Below, piece by piece: positions 1 to 5,695 of a DNA stretch of 5,728 bases. Location: NCBI GenBank assembly GCA_040509055.1, contig JBEVLT010000302.1, positions 1 to 5,728 of the forward strand. Reading direction: 5' to 3'. How positions within the stretch are numbered: position 1 is the stretch's first letter; every line of letters begins with the position of its first letter. The notes under the pieces are model-generated. The model was given only the letters and a program-made list of their open reading frames with translations. It had not been told where the DNA came from and made no database searches. A program made the translations under genes and the position numbers. Origin of the DNA: JAJKIP01 sp040509055 (lineage in GTDB: Bacteria > Bacteroidota > Bacteroidia > Chitinophagales > Chitinophagaceae).

Positions 1-26
1 GGTAGTTAGTACGCACCTGTTTTACA

Positions 27-59
27 CGGTGCTATCCACCGAAAAATGCCGTTTTTGGG
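27..59 (-). terminator. Weak hairpins downstream of yajQ, possible terminator
   Basis: Two small inverted repeats follow the yajQ stop on the minus strand. One pairs AAAAA (42-46) with TTTTT (52-56) around a 5-base loop, plus two outer C-G pairs across a mismatch. The other pairs CGGTG (27-31) with CACCG (37-41) around CTATC. The two share bases at 39-41 and so are alternatives. Neither has a clean GC stem followed by a T run, so termination here is only a guess. Confidence 0.2.
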
Positions 60-73
60 CAGTTATGCACAGG

Positions 74-565
74 TTATGAACGCATATTCTCGTATTGCAG
101 GGGTACGCCCAGCTCCCATCCCTTGGCTGCCTGGATCACGGCCTGCAGATCATCGATCTTTTTGCCGGTCACGCGCACCAGATCGTCGTTGATAGACGCC
201 TGTACCTTCAGCCCCGAATCCTTGATCAGCTTGACGATCTTTTTGGCATCCTCCTGCTTCAGGCCGTTGCGCACCTCCACCTCCTTTTTCCATGCTTTCC
301 CGCTCTGCGCACCTTCTTTGGAAAGGTCAAACGCTTCGGGGGCGATGCCCTGCTTGTGCGCCCGGCTGATCAGCACATCCAGCAGCTGGCGCATTTTCAT
401 ATCGTCTTCCGTCTCAATATGGAGTTTGAATTCTTTCTTGTTGAGATCGATCACCACGTGCGAACCCTTGAAATCGAACCGGTTGGTGATCTCTTTGCTA
501 ACTACGTTTACGGCGTTGTCCAGCGCCTGTGCATCTACTTTACTGACGATATCGAAGGAAGGCAT
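74..565 (-). CDS. yajQ: YajQ family nucleotide / cyclic-di-GMP-binding protein
   Basis: A 163-residue cytosolic protein, the normal full length for the YajQ (UPF0234) family. The N-terminus MPSFDIVSKVD, the following NAV...KEITNRFDFKGS stretch (about residues 18-35), and the C-terminal GVPLQYENMR are the family's hallmark segments. The family folds as two similar ferredoxin/RRM-like domains and binds nucleotides or nucleic acid; a Xanthomonas member is reported to be a cyclic-di-GMP effector acting with a transcription factor. Whether this copy binds cyclic-di-GMP cannot be read from the sequence. The start is fixed by the conserved MPSFDIVS; no strong Shine-Dalgarno precedes it, as is usual in Bacteroidota. 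It is a single-gene unit, divergent from the sensor kinase, with no truncation or frameshift. Confidence 0.95.
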   Translation of the reverse strand: MPSFDIVSKVDAQALDNAVNVVSKEITNRFDFKGSHVVIDLNKKEFKLHIETEDDMKMRQLLDVLISRAHKQGIAPEAFDLSKEGAQSGKAWKKEVEVRNGLKQEDAKKIVKLIKDSGLKVQASINDDLVRVTGKKIDDLQAVIQAAKGWELGVPLQYENMRS

Positions 566-601
566 AAGCTATGTTTTTAAGGTTTTGATGGCGAAACGCA
601 T

Positions 602-609
602 CAAAAATA
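602..609 (-). promoter_or_regulatory. Putative -7 promoter element of yajQ
   Basis: Read on the minus strand this is TATTTTTG, an exact match to the Bacteroidota sigma-ABfr -7 consensus TAnnTTTG, 36 bases upstream of the yajQ start codon. Transcription would start near 595-598 and give a leader of roughly 30 bases. A -33 TTG at the usual distance is missing; the nearest TTTG (641-644 on the complement) lies 31 bases away, which is too far. A small imperfect inverted repeat (587-602, GATG-g-CG / CGCATC around AAA) sits on the expected start point and could be a leader hairpin or an operator. Confidence 0.45.
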
Positions 610-752
610 ACCTTTCCGGTCATATCCGTTACTGCCTTGTCAAAAAGAAATTCCGGGCGGGGAGCCGGGAAAAGTTCAGGAAAGAGGAGAAGCCGGGCCG
701 GGCCCGCAAATTTTTACCCGCTTGCCGCGATGGTAAAGGTGAATCAGATGCA

Positions 753-787
753 ACACCCGAAGGTGTCCCGGGCATGCCTGCCCGGGA
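753..787. repeat. Two abutting perfect hairpins
   Basis: ACACC (753-757) pairs with GGTGT (762-766) around the loop CGAA. CCCGGGCA (767-774) pairs perfectly with TGCCCGGG (779-786) around TGCC, and T766-A787 could extend that stem to 9 pairs if the first hairpin gives up its last base. The stems abut and could stack coaxially. Flanking TGAA (740-743)/TTCA (790-793) and GGTA (732-735)/TACC (800-803) could close a three-way junction, although those helices are only 4 pairs each. No T run follows on either strand, so a simple terminator is unlikely. Confidence 0.6.
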
Positions 788-912
788 TGTTCATGGCTAT
801 ACCGGCACCGGACGATCGTGTCCATCTTATTATTCTCCCATGTAATTCGGCCGGGCAGACCTGCTATCCCCCCCATCAAACGGGCAGCAGTCCCTGGTTT
901 CTGCCACTACTG

Positions 913-931
913 ATCCCGGGCAGGATGCCGG
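913..931. repeat. Second copy of a CCCGGG-cored palindrome
   Basis: ATCCCGGGCAGG at 913-924 is a 12-base exact match, in inverse orientation, to 777-788 in the hairpin upstream. The similarity continues as ATGCC-GG against CATGCCCGG on the complement, with one-base gaps. This copy can also fold: CC (916-917) and GGCA (919-922) pair with TGCC (926-929) and GG (930-931) around GGA, leaving one bulged G. It looks like a decayed copy of the same palindromic unit. Confidence 0.5.
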
Positions 932-954
932 TCCTTTCTGTTGTGCTAAAAATA

Positions 955-980
955 GCCCGGAAAAACAGCAGTGTCCGGGC
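955..980. repeat. GCCCGG/CCGGGC inverted repeat
   Basis: GCCCGG at 955-960 and CCGGGC at 975-980 are perfect inverted arms with a 14-base A-rich spacer. A second short inverted repeat, CCAAT (980-984)/ATTGG (990-994), begins at the last base of the right arm. Function is unknown: the arms use the same CCCGG core as the two palindromes upstream, but the spacer differs. Confidence 0.35.
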
Positions 981-1007
981 CAATATACAATTGGTATCAT
1001 TTAATGC

Positions 1008-1037
1008 ATAGTTGGGCGCCTTAAGCCTATCGTTAAC
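1008..1037 (+). promoter_or_regulatory. Possible LytTR-type direct-repeat operator
   Basis: ATAGTTGGG (1008-1016) and ATCGTTAAC (1029-1037) are two imperfect matches (about 8/9 and 7/9) to the degenerate LytTR half-site [TA][AC][CA]GTTN[AG][TG], in the same orientation and separated by 12 bases, the spacing known for LytTR dimers. They lie 55-84 bases before the start of a kinase gene co-transcribed with a LytTR regulator, so autoregulation is plausible. Both half-sites carry T at the second position, against consensus, and the motif carries little information. Confidence 0.25.
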
Positions 1038-1082
1038 CTGTATTGGGCAGTACCGCAGGGTAACCTAATTTTATCAGGTAAC
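1032..1082. repeat. GTTAACCTG / CAGG(G)TAAC repeats around the kinase promoter
   Basis: GTTAACCTG (1032-1040) and CAGGGTAAC (1056-1064) form inverted arms matching at 8 of 9 positions with a 15-base spacer. CAGGTAAC (1075-1082) is a further direct-orientation copy of the right arm. The three copies span the candidate promoter, the arrangement expected of an operator, but no known regulator motif is recognised. Confidence 0.3.
1043..1073 (+). promoter_or_regulatory. Weak Bacteroidota-type promoter for the kinase operon
   Basis: TTG at 1043-1045 and TAATTTTA at 1066-1073 are 20 bases apart and resemble the -33 (TTG) and -7 (TAnnTTTG) elements; only the last base of the -7 box deviates. Transcription would start about 10-15 bases before the ATG at 1092, a short leader. 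GGTAAC repeats at 1059-1064 and 1077-1082 bracket the -7 box and could be a binding site. Confidence 0.3.
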
Positions 1083-1091
1083 ACCAGGCTG

Positions 1092-4000
1092 ATGGCTCTA
1101 TGCAGGTTTTTCTATTTTTTGCTGCTGCCCGCGATTTGCATGCAAATGCAGGCAGGGGCGCAATACACAGCTTTTGAAAAGACAAGGCTAACTGTATCAG
1201 AAGGATTGCCGCAATCCTATGTGAGCGGTATTGTGCAGGACAAGCAGGGATTTATCTGGATATCCACACGCGACGGGCTGGCCAGGTATGACGGCCGGCA
1301 GTTCAGGGTGTTCCGGCACCGGCCGGGCGACACGACCAGCTTATCCGGCAATGTCATCACCAGCCTGGTCATCGACAGGCAGCAACAACTCTGGATACAG
1401 TATGAAAGCGGGACGATCGACATCCTGGACCTGGAGACAGAAAACATCCTTCATTTCACCGAAGATCCCGTATATAAAAAGATCCTGAACCGGTCCAGGA
1501 GCATCAAGACGATCATCGAGGACGATCTGAACCGGTACTGGCTGATCGCCGAAAACGGGTTATTTATCGTAGACCTTCCTGCCCATCGCCTGGAATTTTA
1601 CAGCCATGCACAGCTGGGCATCCGCAACAACCCGATCACCGGTATCGGCCGCTACCAGCAACACGTCATGCTAGTCTGCGATACGTCCATCATCATCATG
1701 AACCTGCAGAGAAAGATCGTGGACAACTGGCCGCATCAATTCTCCGATCCTCACCTGCAGGATCCCACGCGTCCCTGGAAGAACAACTCCCCCGTCATCC
1801 GGCCCAACGGGTATATCGTGATAATTTATTTAAACCGGCTTATCCTTTTTAACCCATCGCAAAAGAAAACACGGCAGTGGCAGTTTCCCACTCCCGATTT
1901 TTATTTGTTTCCACCCCGGGTACAGGATAACCGGGGAAATATCATCTTTGGTTCTGCGGCCGATATTTATATGCTGACTGCTGACGATGAGCTGAAGCTG
2001 TGGAAGGAAAGAAGTGCCGGATCGCCGGAACGGAACACCTCCCTGCTGCTGGACCGTTCCGGGGTGCTGTGGCTGGGTACCAACGGTTATTTTCTGCGCC
2101 AGTTCGACCTGCGCCTGCCCCGGATGCCCCGGCTTGCATACCAGGAAAACTTCACGGCCGATATACTGAAAAAGCATCTTCATGTGCCGGAAACAGACCT
2201 GGCCAAAAGCCCGGTGTGGAAGGTAAACACCTATTTTTTCCGATGGCTGGCCGGCAGCGATGGCAGGATCTGGCTGTCCAGGGCAGGTGCTGAAACCCTA
2301 CCCTGGCCTGAGCTCTGCTACTATAAGGATGGCCGGATCATTACTGAACGCTGGCAGTATGAGCCTGCCACACAGCCGCGGCCCAGCCGGATCAGCGCCT
2401 TTGCCTTCAGCAGTTCAGGCCGGCTCTGGGCTGTGGATCATTTCCTGCGGCTGATCCGCTTCGACACGCTGGCCCATACCGCTACAGTGGTAGCGCAGGC
2501 AGGATCAAACTACATCAATAAGCCGCATACCGTGAACAGCCTGATCATCGATGATGAAAATACCTGCTGGATCAGCACATCCTTCGGGCTCATCCGGTAT
2601 GATATTGCCACGGGCAGAACCGATGAGTTCCGGGACATCCTGTCGCTGAGCGAACTCACGGTGATCGCCAACGACCCGGTGGATAAAAACATATTGTGGA
2701 TCGGCACACTCGGCGACGGACTGATCAGCATGGACAAGCGAACCTACAAGTTCCGCATTTATACGACTTATGATGGCCTGCCCAACAATACGATCTATGC
2801 CATCCTGCGGGAGAATAACAAGCTATGGTGCAGCAGCAACAAGGGTATCTTTTCCTTTGAGCCGGCCACCGGCACCATACGCAGCTATACTACCCTGGAC
2901 GGCCTGCCGGTAGATGAGTTCAATCGCTTCTATTTTTTCCGGCTCCCGGACGGGCAGCTGGCATTTGGGGGCACGCAGGGATACACCGTCTTTGACCCCT
3001 CTGTAACCGGCTACGATGATTTTGAGCCGCCTGTGCTGCTCACGGATATCCGGATCAATAATAAAGATGCCGACTATGGCAGTCCCGGCGCCCTGCTGCC
3101 CCGCGCCATCAACAGCCTGGACACCCTGTCGCTCTCCTACCGGCAGAACTTCCTGACCTTTGAGTTTGCAGCACCCGAGTATAATATTCCTGAAAAGCTA
3201 CGCTACCGCTATATCATGGAAGGGCTGGACGCGCAATGGATCGAAGCCGGCACCAATAATATTGCTACCTATACCAGCCTGCCGCCCGGCCATTACATCT
3301 TCCGGGTCAATGCGACCAATACTGCCGGGAAATGGAGCCGCTCTGTCAAGAGCATTCATGTGATCATCACACCGCCCTTCTGGCGCAACTGGTGGTTCAT
3401 CACTGCAGGCATCCTGCTGGCAGCAGGCCTGCTTCTTCTCGTTATGCGGGCCCGCGTCAATAAAATCCGCAGGCAGGAGCAGCAAAAACACCTGTTTGAA
3501 AAAGAGGTGAGCGGGCTGCAGGCCCAGGCCCTGCTTGCACAAATGAACCCGCATTTTATTTTTAATTGTCTCAATTCCATCAAGGCCCTGATCCAGGAAA
3601 ACAGGAAAGAAAAAGCGATCACCTACCTCACTACGTTTTCCAAGCTGGTCAGGAATAAGCTCGGCAGCACCCAGCAGGAGATCAGCCTGTATAGCGAGAT
3701 CCAGACCTGCCGCCTCTATGCGCAAATGGAAGCGCTGCGGTTTGGCGACCGCATCACGTATGAATTTATTATCGACGATTCCATCGATCCGTATTCGGTA
3801 AAAATGCCACCGCTGATCCTGCAGCCCCTGATCGAAAATGCCGCCTGGCATGGCATCCTTCCGGCAAGCGGCAAAGGATGGATCAGGGTAAGCGTGCAGA
3901 AAAACGGGGATTACCTGCACTGTTCCGTAGAAGACAACGGGATCGGCCGCGAACAGGCCCGCCTGAACAAATCTGCGAACGGTTTGTCATATGAATCCAG

Positions 4001-4145
4001 GGGCATGAAGCTGATCGCCGACCGTCTCCGCCTGTACAACCAGCAGGGTGATACCGGCAACATGCAGGTGATCGACAAAACGAATGAAAACGGTCAGCCT
4101 GCCGGCACCCTGGTCATCTTAAAAATCAAACTCAACCATGATTAA
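1092..4145 (+). CDS. Two-component-propeller sensor histidine kinase (LytS/YehU type)
   Basis: A 1017-residue inner-membrane sensor. Residues 1-24 form a signal peptide (hydrophobic FFYFLLLPAI, cleavage near AGAQ). About 33-635 carry Reg_prop beta-propeller repeats, clearest around WISTRDGLARYD (55-67), WLGTNG (327-332), WISTSFGLIRYD (493-504), WIGTLGDGL (536-544) and IFSFEP (586-591). About 695-758 are a Y_Y_Y domain (YRYIMEGLD, SLPPGHYIFRV). One membrane helix lies at about 767-785, followed by a linker helix. The His_kinase domain has phosphoacceptor His821 in NPHFIFN, the N box around PLIENAAWHG (Asn915) and the G box VEDNGIG (946-952). Unlike classic hybrid propeller sensors it has no fused receiver or AraC domain; the next gene supplies the receiver. 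The start gives an intact signal peptide; only a weak AGG precedes it. The ligand is unknown. Confidence 0.93.
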   Translation: MALCRFFYFLLLPAICMQMQAGAQYTAFEKTRLTVSEGLPQSYVSGIVQDKQGFIWISTRDGLARYDGRQFRVFRHRPGDTTSLSGNVITSLVIDRQQQLWIQYESGTIDILDLETENILHFTEDPVYKKILNRSRSIKTIIEDDLNRYWLIAENGLFIVDLPAHRLEFYSHAQLGIRNNPITGIGRYQQHVMLVCDTSIIIMNLQRKIVDNWPHQFSDPHLQDPTRPWKNNSPVIRPNGYIVIIYLNRLILFNPSQKKTRQWQFPTPDFYLFPPRVQDNRGNIIFGSAADIYMLTADDELKLWKERSAGSPERNTSLLLDRSGVLWLGTNGYFLRQFDLRLPRMPRLAYQENFTADILKKHLHVPETDLAKSPVWKVNTYFFRWLAGSDGRIWLSRAGAETLPWPELCYYKDGRIITERWQYEPATQPRPSRISAFAFSSSGRLWAVDHFLRLIRFDTLAHTATVVAQAGSNYINKPHTVNSLIIDDENTCWISTSFGLIRYDIATGRTDEFRDILSLSELTVIANDPVDKNILWIGTLGDGLISMDKRTYKFRIYTTYDGLPNNTIYAILRENNKLWCSSNKGIFSFEPATGTIRSYTTLDGLPVDEFNRFYFFRLPDGQLAFGGTQGYTVFDPSVTGYDDFEPPVLLTDIRINNKDADYGSPGALLPRAINSLDTLSLSYRQNFLTFEFAAPEYNIPEKLRYRYIMEGLDAQWIEAGTNNIATYTSLPPGHYIFRVNATNTAGKWSRSVKSIHVIITPPFWRNWWFITAGILLAAGLLLLVMRARVNKIRRQEQQKHLFEKEVSGLQAQALLAQMNPHFIFNCLNSIKALIQENRKEKAITYLTTFSKLVRNKLGSTQQEISLYSEIQTCRLYAQMEALRFGDRITYEFIIDDSIDPYSVKMPPLILQPLIENAAWHGILPASGKGWIRVSVQKNGDYLHCSVEDNGIGREQARLNKSANGLSYESRGMKLIADRLRLYNQQGDTGNMQVIDKTNENGQPAGTLVILKIKLNHD

Positions 4146-4869
4146 CGCCATTATCATCGACGATGAGCAACCCTGCATCACGGCCCTGCAGAACGATCTC
4201 CGGATGTTTTGCCCGCAGGTAAAGGTGATCGATACCTGCAGCTCATCGCGGGAAGGATTGCTTTCGATCAGGAAAAACAAACCCGATCTTGTGTTCCTTG
4301 ATATTGCCATGCCGGTGATCAACGGGTTTGAGCTGCTGGAAATGCTGGGAGAAGAGGCCGGCTTCCAGCTGATCTTTACGACGGCCTATGAGCAGTTTGC
4401 CACCCGGGCATTCCGGGTAAGCGCCGTGGATTACCTGCTGAAACCGATCGACGGCAACGACCTGTCAGAAGCGGTGCGCAAGGCGGAGAAGGCTATCGAA
4501 AGAAACCAGCCGGACAATAACCAACCGGCTGCCGGGCACCAGAAGATCGCGCTGCCCAACCGGGACGGCTACGATTTCATTGCCACATCGGATATCCTGT
4601 ATTGCCGGGCAGAGGGCGCCTATACACATATTATCCTGAAGGACCAGCGAAAACTATTGCTGTCAAAGCCGCTGGGCGAGATCGAAGGATTGTTGCCGGC
4701 ATCCCTTTTTGAAAGGATCCATCATTCTTACCTCATCAATATCTCGCAGGTACACCAGTTTCGCAAAACGGAAGGCGCCTCGCTGATCATGAACAATGGC
4801 GACCAGCTAAGCATTGCAAGATCAAAAAAAGACCAGCTGATGAAACGTCTCGGCATCAACCCTAAATAG
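4138..4869 (+). CDS. LytTR family response regulator
   Basis: A 243-residue cytosolic response regulator of typical length. The receiver domain (about 1-120) has the acidic pocket Asp8/Asp9, phosphoacceptor Asp55 in VFLDIAMP, the conserved threonine in FTTAYE (81-82) and Lys102 in LLKPI, so it should be phosphorylation-competent. After a Pro/Asn/Gln-rich linker (about 122-134), a LytTR DNA-binding domain follows (about 136-240), with DILYCRAEGAYTHI and FERIHHSYLINI as signature segments. Its ATG lies inside the last codons of the kinase gene (8-base overlap ATGATTAA) and has no Shine-Dalgarno, so translation is probably coupled to that of the kinase. It is the natural partner of that kinase and would activate or repress promoters carrying paired 9-base direct repeats. 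Targets are not identifiable here. Confidence 0.95.
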   Translation: MINAIIIDDEQPCITALQNDLRMFCPQVKVIDTCSSSREGLLSIRKNKPDLVFLDIAMPVINGFELLEMLGEEAGFQLIFTTAYEQFATRAFRVSAVDYLLKPIDGNDLSEAVRKAEKAIERNQPDNNQPAAGHQKIALPNRDGYDFIATSDILYCRAEGAYTHIILKDQRKLLLSKPLGEIEGLLPASLFERIHHSYLINISQVHQFRKTEGASLIMNNGDQLSIARSKKDQLMKRLGINPK

Positions 4870-5245
4870 CAGAACTGTTGAAATCAGTTCCCAGCTCCCT
4901 GAAAATGCTGCTGTACGTTTCGTCCTCCTTCTTTTCGGCATTTTCAATCGTCTTATACAGGCTTTCGATCAGCTGCTTATCGTCTTTTTCCGCAAAATGC
5001 TCGATGGTTTGTATCACCACCCCATCCTGATTGTACAGGCGAAAGTTATAGCTGAGATTCTCTGACAGGTCCAGCCCCAGGAAAGCATTGCGGATATAGG
5101 TCTGTACTTTGTATACCATCAGGATAGATCCGTTCTGGAATTTGGTTTTGTACTCGTCATTGTTGCCTGTTTTCAGCCACTGGATCGTTCTGTTCTTCGT
5201 AGCATCGATCAGGACACACAGGAGTTTTTTTGCATTTGTTTCCAT
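4862..5245 (-). CDS. Hypothetical protein, 127 aa, unknown function
   Basis: I choose the ATG at 5245 (METNAKK...), not the longer frame opening at 5419, because the extra 58 residues read like translated non-coding DNA (Pro, Cys and His scattered, no hydrophobic pattern). The 127-residue product looks soluble, with no signal peptide or membrane helix. Its N-terminal part (about 8-25, LLCVLIDATKNRTIQW) and middle (33-81, alternating hydrophobics with YNFRLYNQDGVVIQTI) look like beta strands; about 88-118 look helical and charged. The pattern recalls small uncharacterised bacterial proteins with an 'aT..g.i.W ... G..i ... LY' layout, but I cannot name a family with certainty. It has no strong Shine-Dalgarno and no clear promoter box. 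Its last codons overlap the regulator's stop region by 8 bases, tail to tail. Confidence 0.75.
   Translation of the reverse strand: METNAKKLLCVLIDATKNRTIQWLKTGNNDEYKTKFQNGSILMVYKVQTYIRNAFLGLDLSENLSYNFRLYNQDGVVIQTIEHFAEKDDKQLIESLYKTIENAEKKEDETYSSIFRELGTDFNSSAI
4872..4890. other. Hairpin at the convergent gene junction
   Basis: GAACTG (4872-4877) and CAGTTC (4885-4890) are perfect 6-base inverted arms around a 7-base loop, starting 3 bases after the regulator's stop and lying inside the last codons of the opposing gene. No T run follows on either strand. It may help end transcription from both sides, since the two genes leave no room for a conventional terminator, or it may be chance. Confidence 0.3.
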
Positions 5246-5523
5246 AGACTTATTGTTTAGGTTATCAATCCGGTTGGCAAGGCTGACGCCTCGTTTTCCG
5301 GCATAGTCATGCCTGCACCGGAGTGTTGCAGGTATAGCTATGCAAACAGGAAAACAATCAGCGACCGGATGGTGGGGATATCCAGGCAGCAAAGTTGTAT
5401 CCGGCAGTATGGTGGCCATATCAGCCGGATGAGGTAATCAGACCAATCAATCGATCTACAGTTTTGCACCAGGCTCAGCTTCTCTCTTTTCGATGGCACC
5501 ATGCCGGCGATCCTGGCAGTTTT

Positions 5524-5548
5524 AAAAATAAACAGGCTGCGGAGCCTG
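5524..5548 (-). terminator. Rho-independent terminator for minus-strand transcription
   Basis: Read on the minus strand, CAGGCT (5548-5543) pairs perfectly with AGCCTG (5538-5533) around the tetraloop CCGC, followed at once by TTTATTTTT (5532-5524). A GC-rich stem with a near-continuous T run is the classic intrinsic terminator form. It points toward the 127-residue gene, so it would stop transcripts entering from the right, and it insulates that gene from read-through. Confidence 0.6.
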
Positions 5549-5630
5549 GCTTGCTCAATTATATAACTGGCAGGCTGGAAGCATACTTTGCCGGTATGAA
5601 TTGATAACCGGGAACAGCTAAAATGAGCTA

Positions 5631-5669
5631 ACCGGCTGACTATAAGTGTAATTACTTATGCCAGCCGGT
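5631..5669. repeat. 39-base interrupted inverted repeat
   Basis: ACCGGCTG (5631-5638) pairs perfectly with CAGCCGGT (5662-5669). Inside, ATAAGT (5642-5647) pairs with ACTTAT (5654-5659) around GTAATT, with a 3-by-2 internal loop between the two stems. That makes 14 base pairs in one hairpin, the strongest secondary structure in the window. No T run follows directly on either strand. It may be the 3'-end hairpin of a minus-strand gene, a bidirectional terminator, or an operator; the inner GTAATTAC (5648-5655) is itself palindromic. Confidence 0.65.
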
Positions 5670-5695
5670 CACAATAAAATCAGTGCAACCCATGC

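Larger units (their letters stand above)
566..1091. other. Intergenic region, divergent promoters and palindromes
   Basis: These 526 bases separate the divergent yajQ and sensor kinase genes. The open frames present (637-1011 plus, 676-879 minus, and the far end of a frame antisense to yajQ) have proline/arginine/glycine-rich translations with no recognisable domain, so I call no gene. The content I can support is the yajQ -7 box at 602-609, tandem hairpins at 753-787, a second CCCGGG-cored palindrome at 913-931, an inverted repeat at 955-980, and possible regulatory repeats with a weak promoter at 1008-1082. The stretch 650-720 is purine- and GC-rich with no clear structure. Confidence 0.7.

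Noticed and set aside
676..825. A 49-codon His-rich minus-strand frame starting at 825 with a GGGAG 9 bases upstream
   Set aside because: The Shine-Dalgarno-like match is notable, but Bacteroidota rarely depend on it, no -7 box precedes it, and the frame reads through both hairpins. The His/Pro/Gly content follows from the palindromic GC-rich DNA.
123..845. A 240-codon plus-strand open frame antisense to yajQ
   Set aside because: It is a shadow of the conserved yajQ gene; its translation is Ser/Leu/Arg-rich with no domain and runs into the palindromic intergenic DNA.
637..1011. A 124-codon plus-strand frame in the intergenic region
   Set aside because: The composition is typical of translated non-coding GC-rich DNA, it spans the palindromes, and it has no domain or plausible start signal.
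3198..3920. A 240-codon minus-strand frame inside the kinase gene
   Set aside because: It lies antisense to the well-conserved Y_Y_Y and His_kinase domains, and its translation shows no recognisable family.
5246..5419. N-terminal extension of the 127-residue protein to an ATG at 5419
   Set aside because: The added residues lack protein-like patterning and span two small inverted repeats; METNAKK at 5245 gives a cleaner soluble domain start.
5497..5527. TGCC...GGCA followed by GTTTTAAAAA as a plus-strand terminator
   Set aside because: The stem is only about 4 pairs with an 8-9-base loop and the T run is just four, and no plus-strand gene ends nearby.
5582..5590. CATACTTTG as a plus-strand -7 promoter box
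   Set aside because: Only one base separates TA from TTTG; the consensus needs two, and no gene follows at a sensible distance.
5395..5604. A 69-codon plus-strand frame in the right-hand region
   Set aside because: It crosses the T-tailed terminator hairpin, has no recognisable motif and has no promoter or ribosome-binding signal.
5260..5609. GGTTATCAAT / ATTGATAACC as terminal inverted repeats of a mobile element
   Set aside because: The 10-base match is not extended, there is no target duplication and no transposase between the copies; chance is a sufficient explanation.
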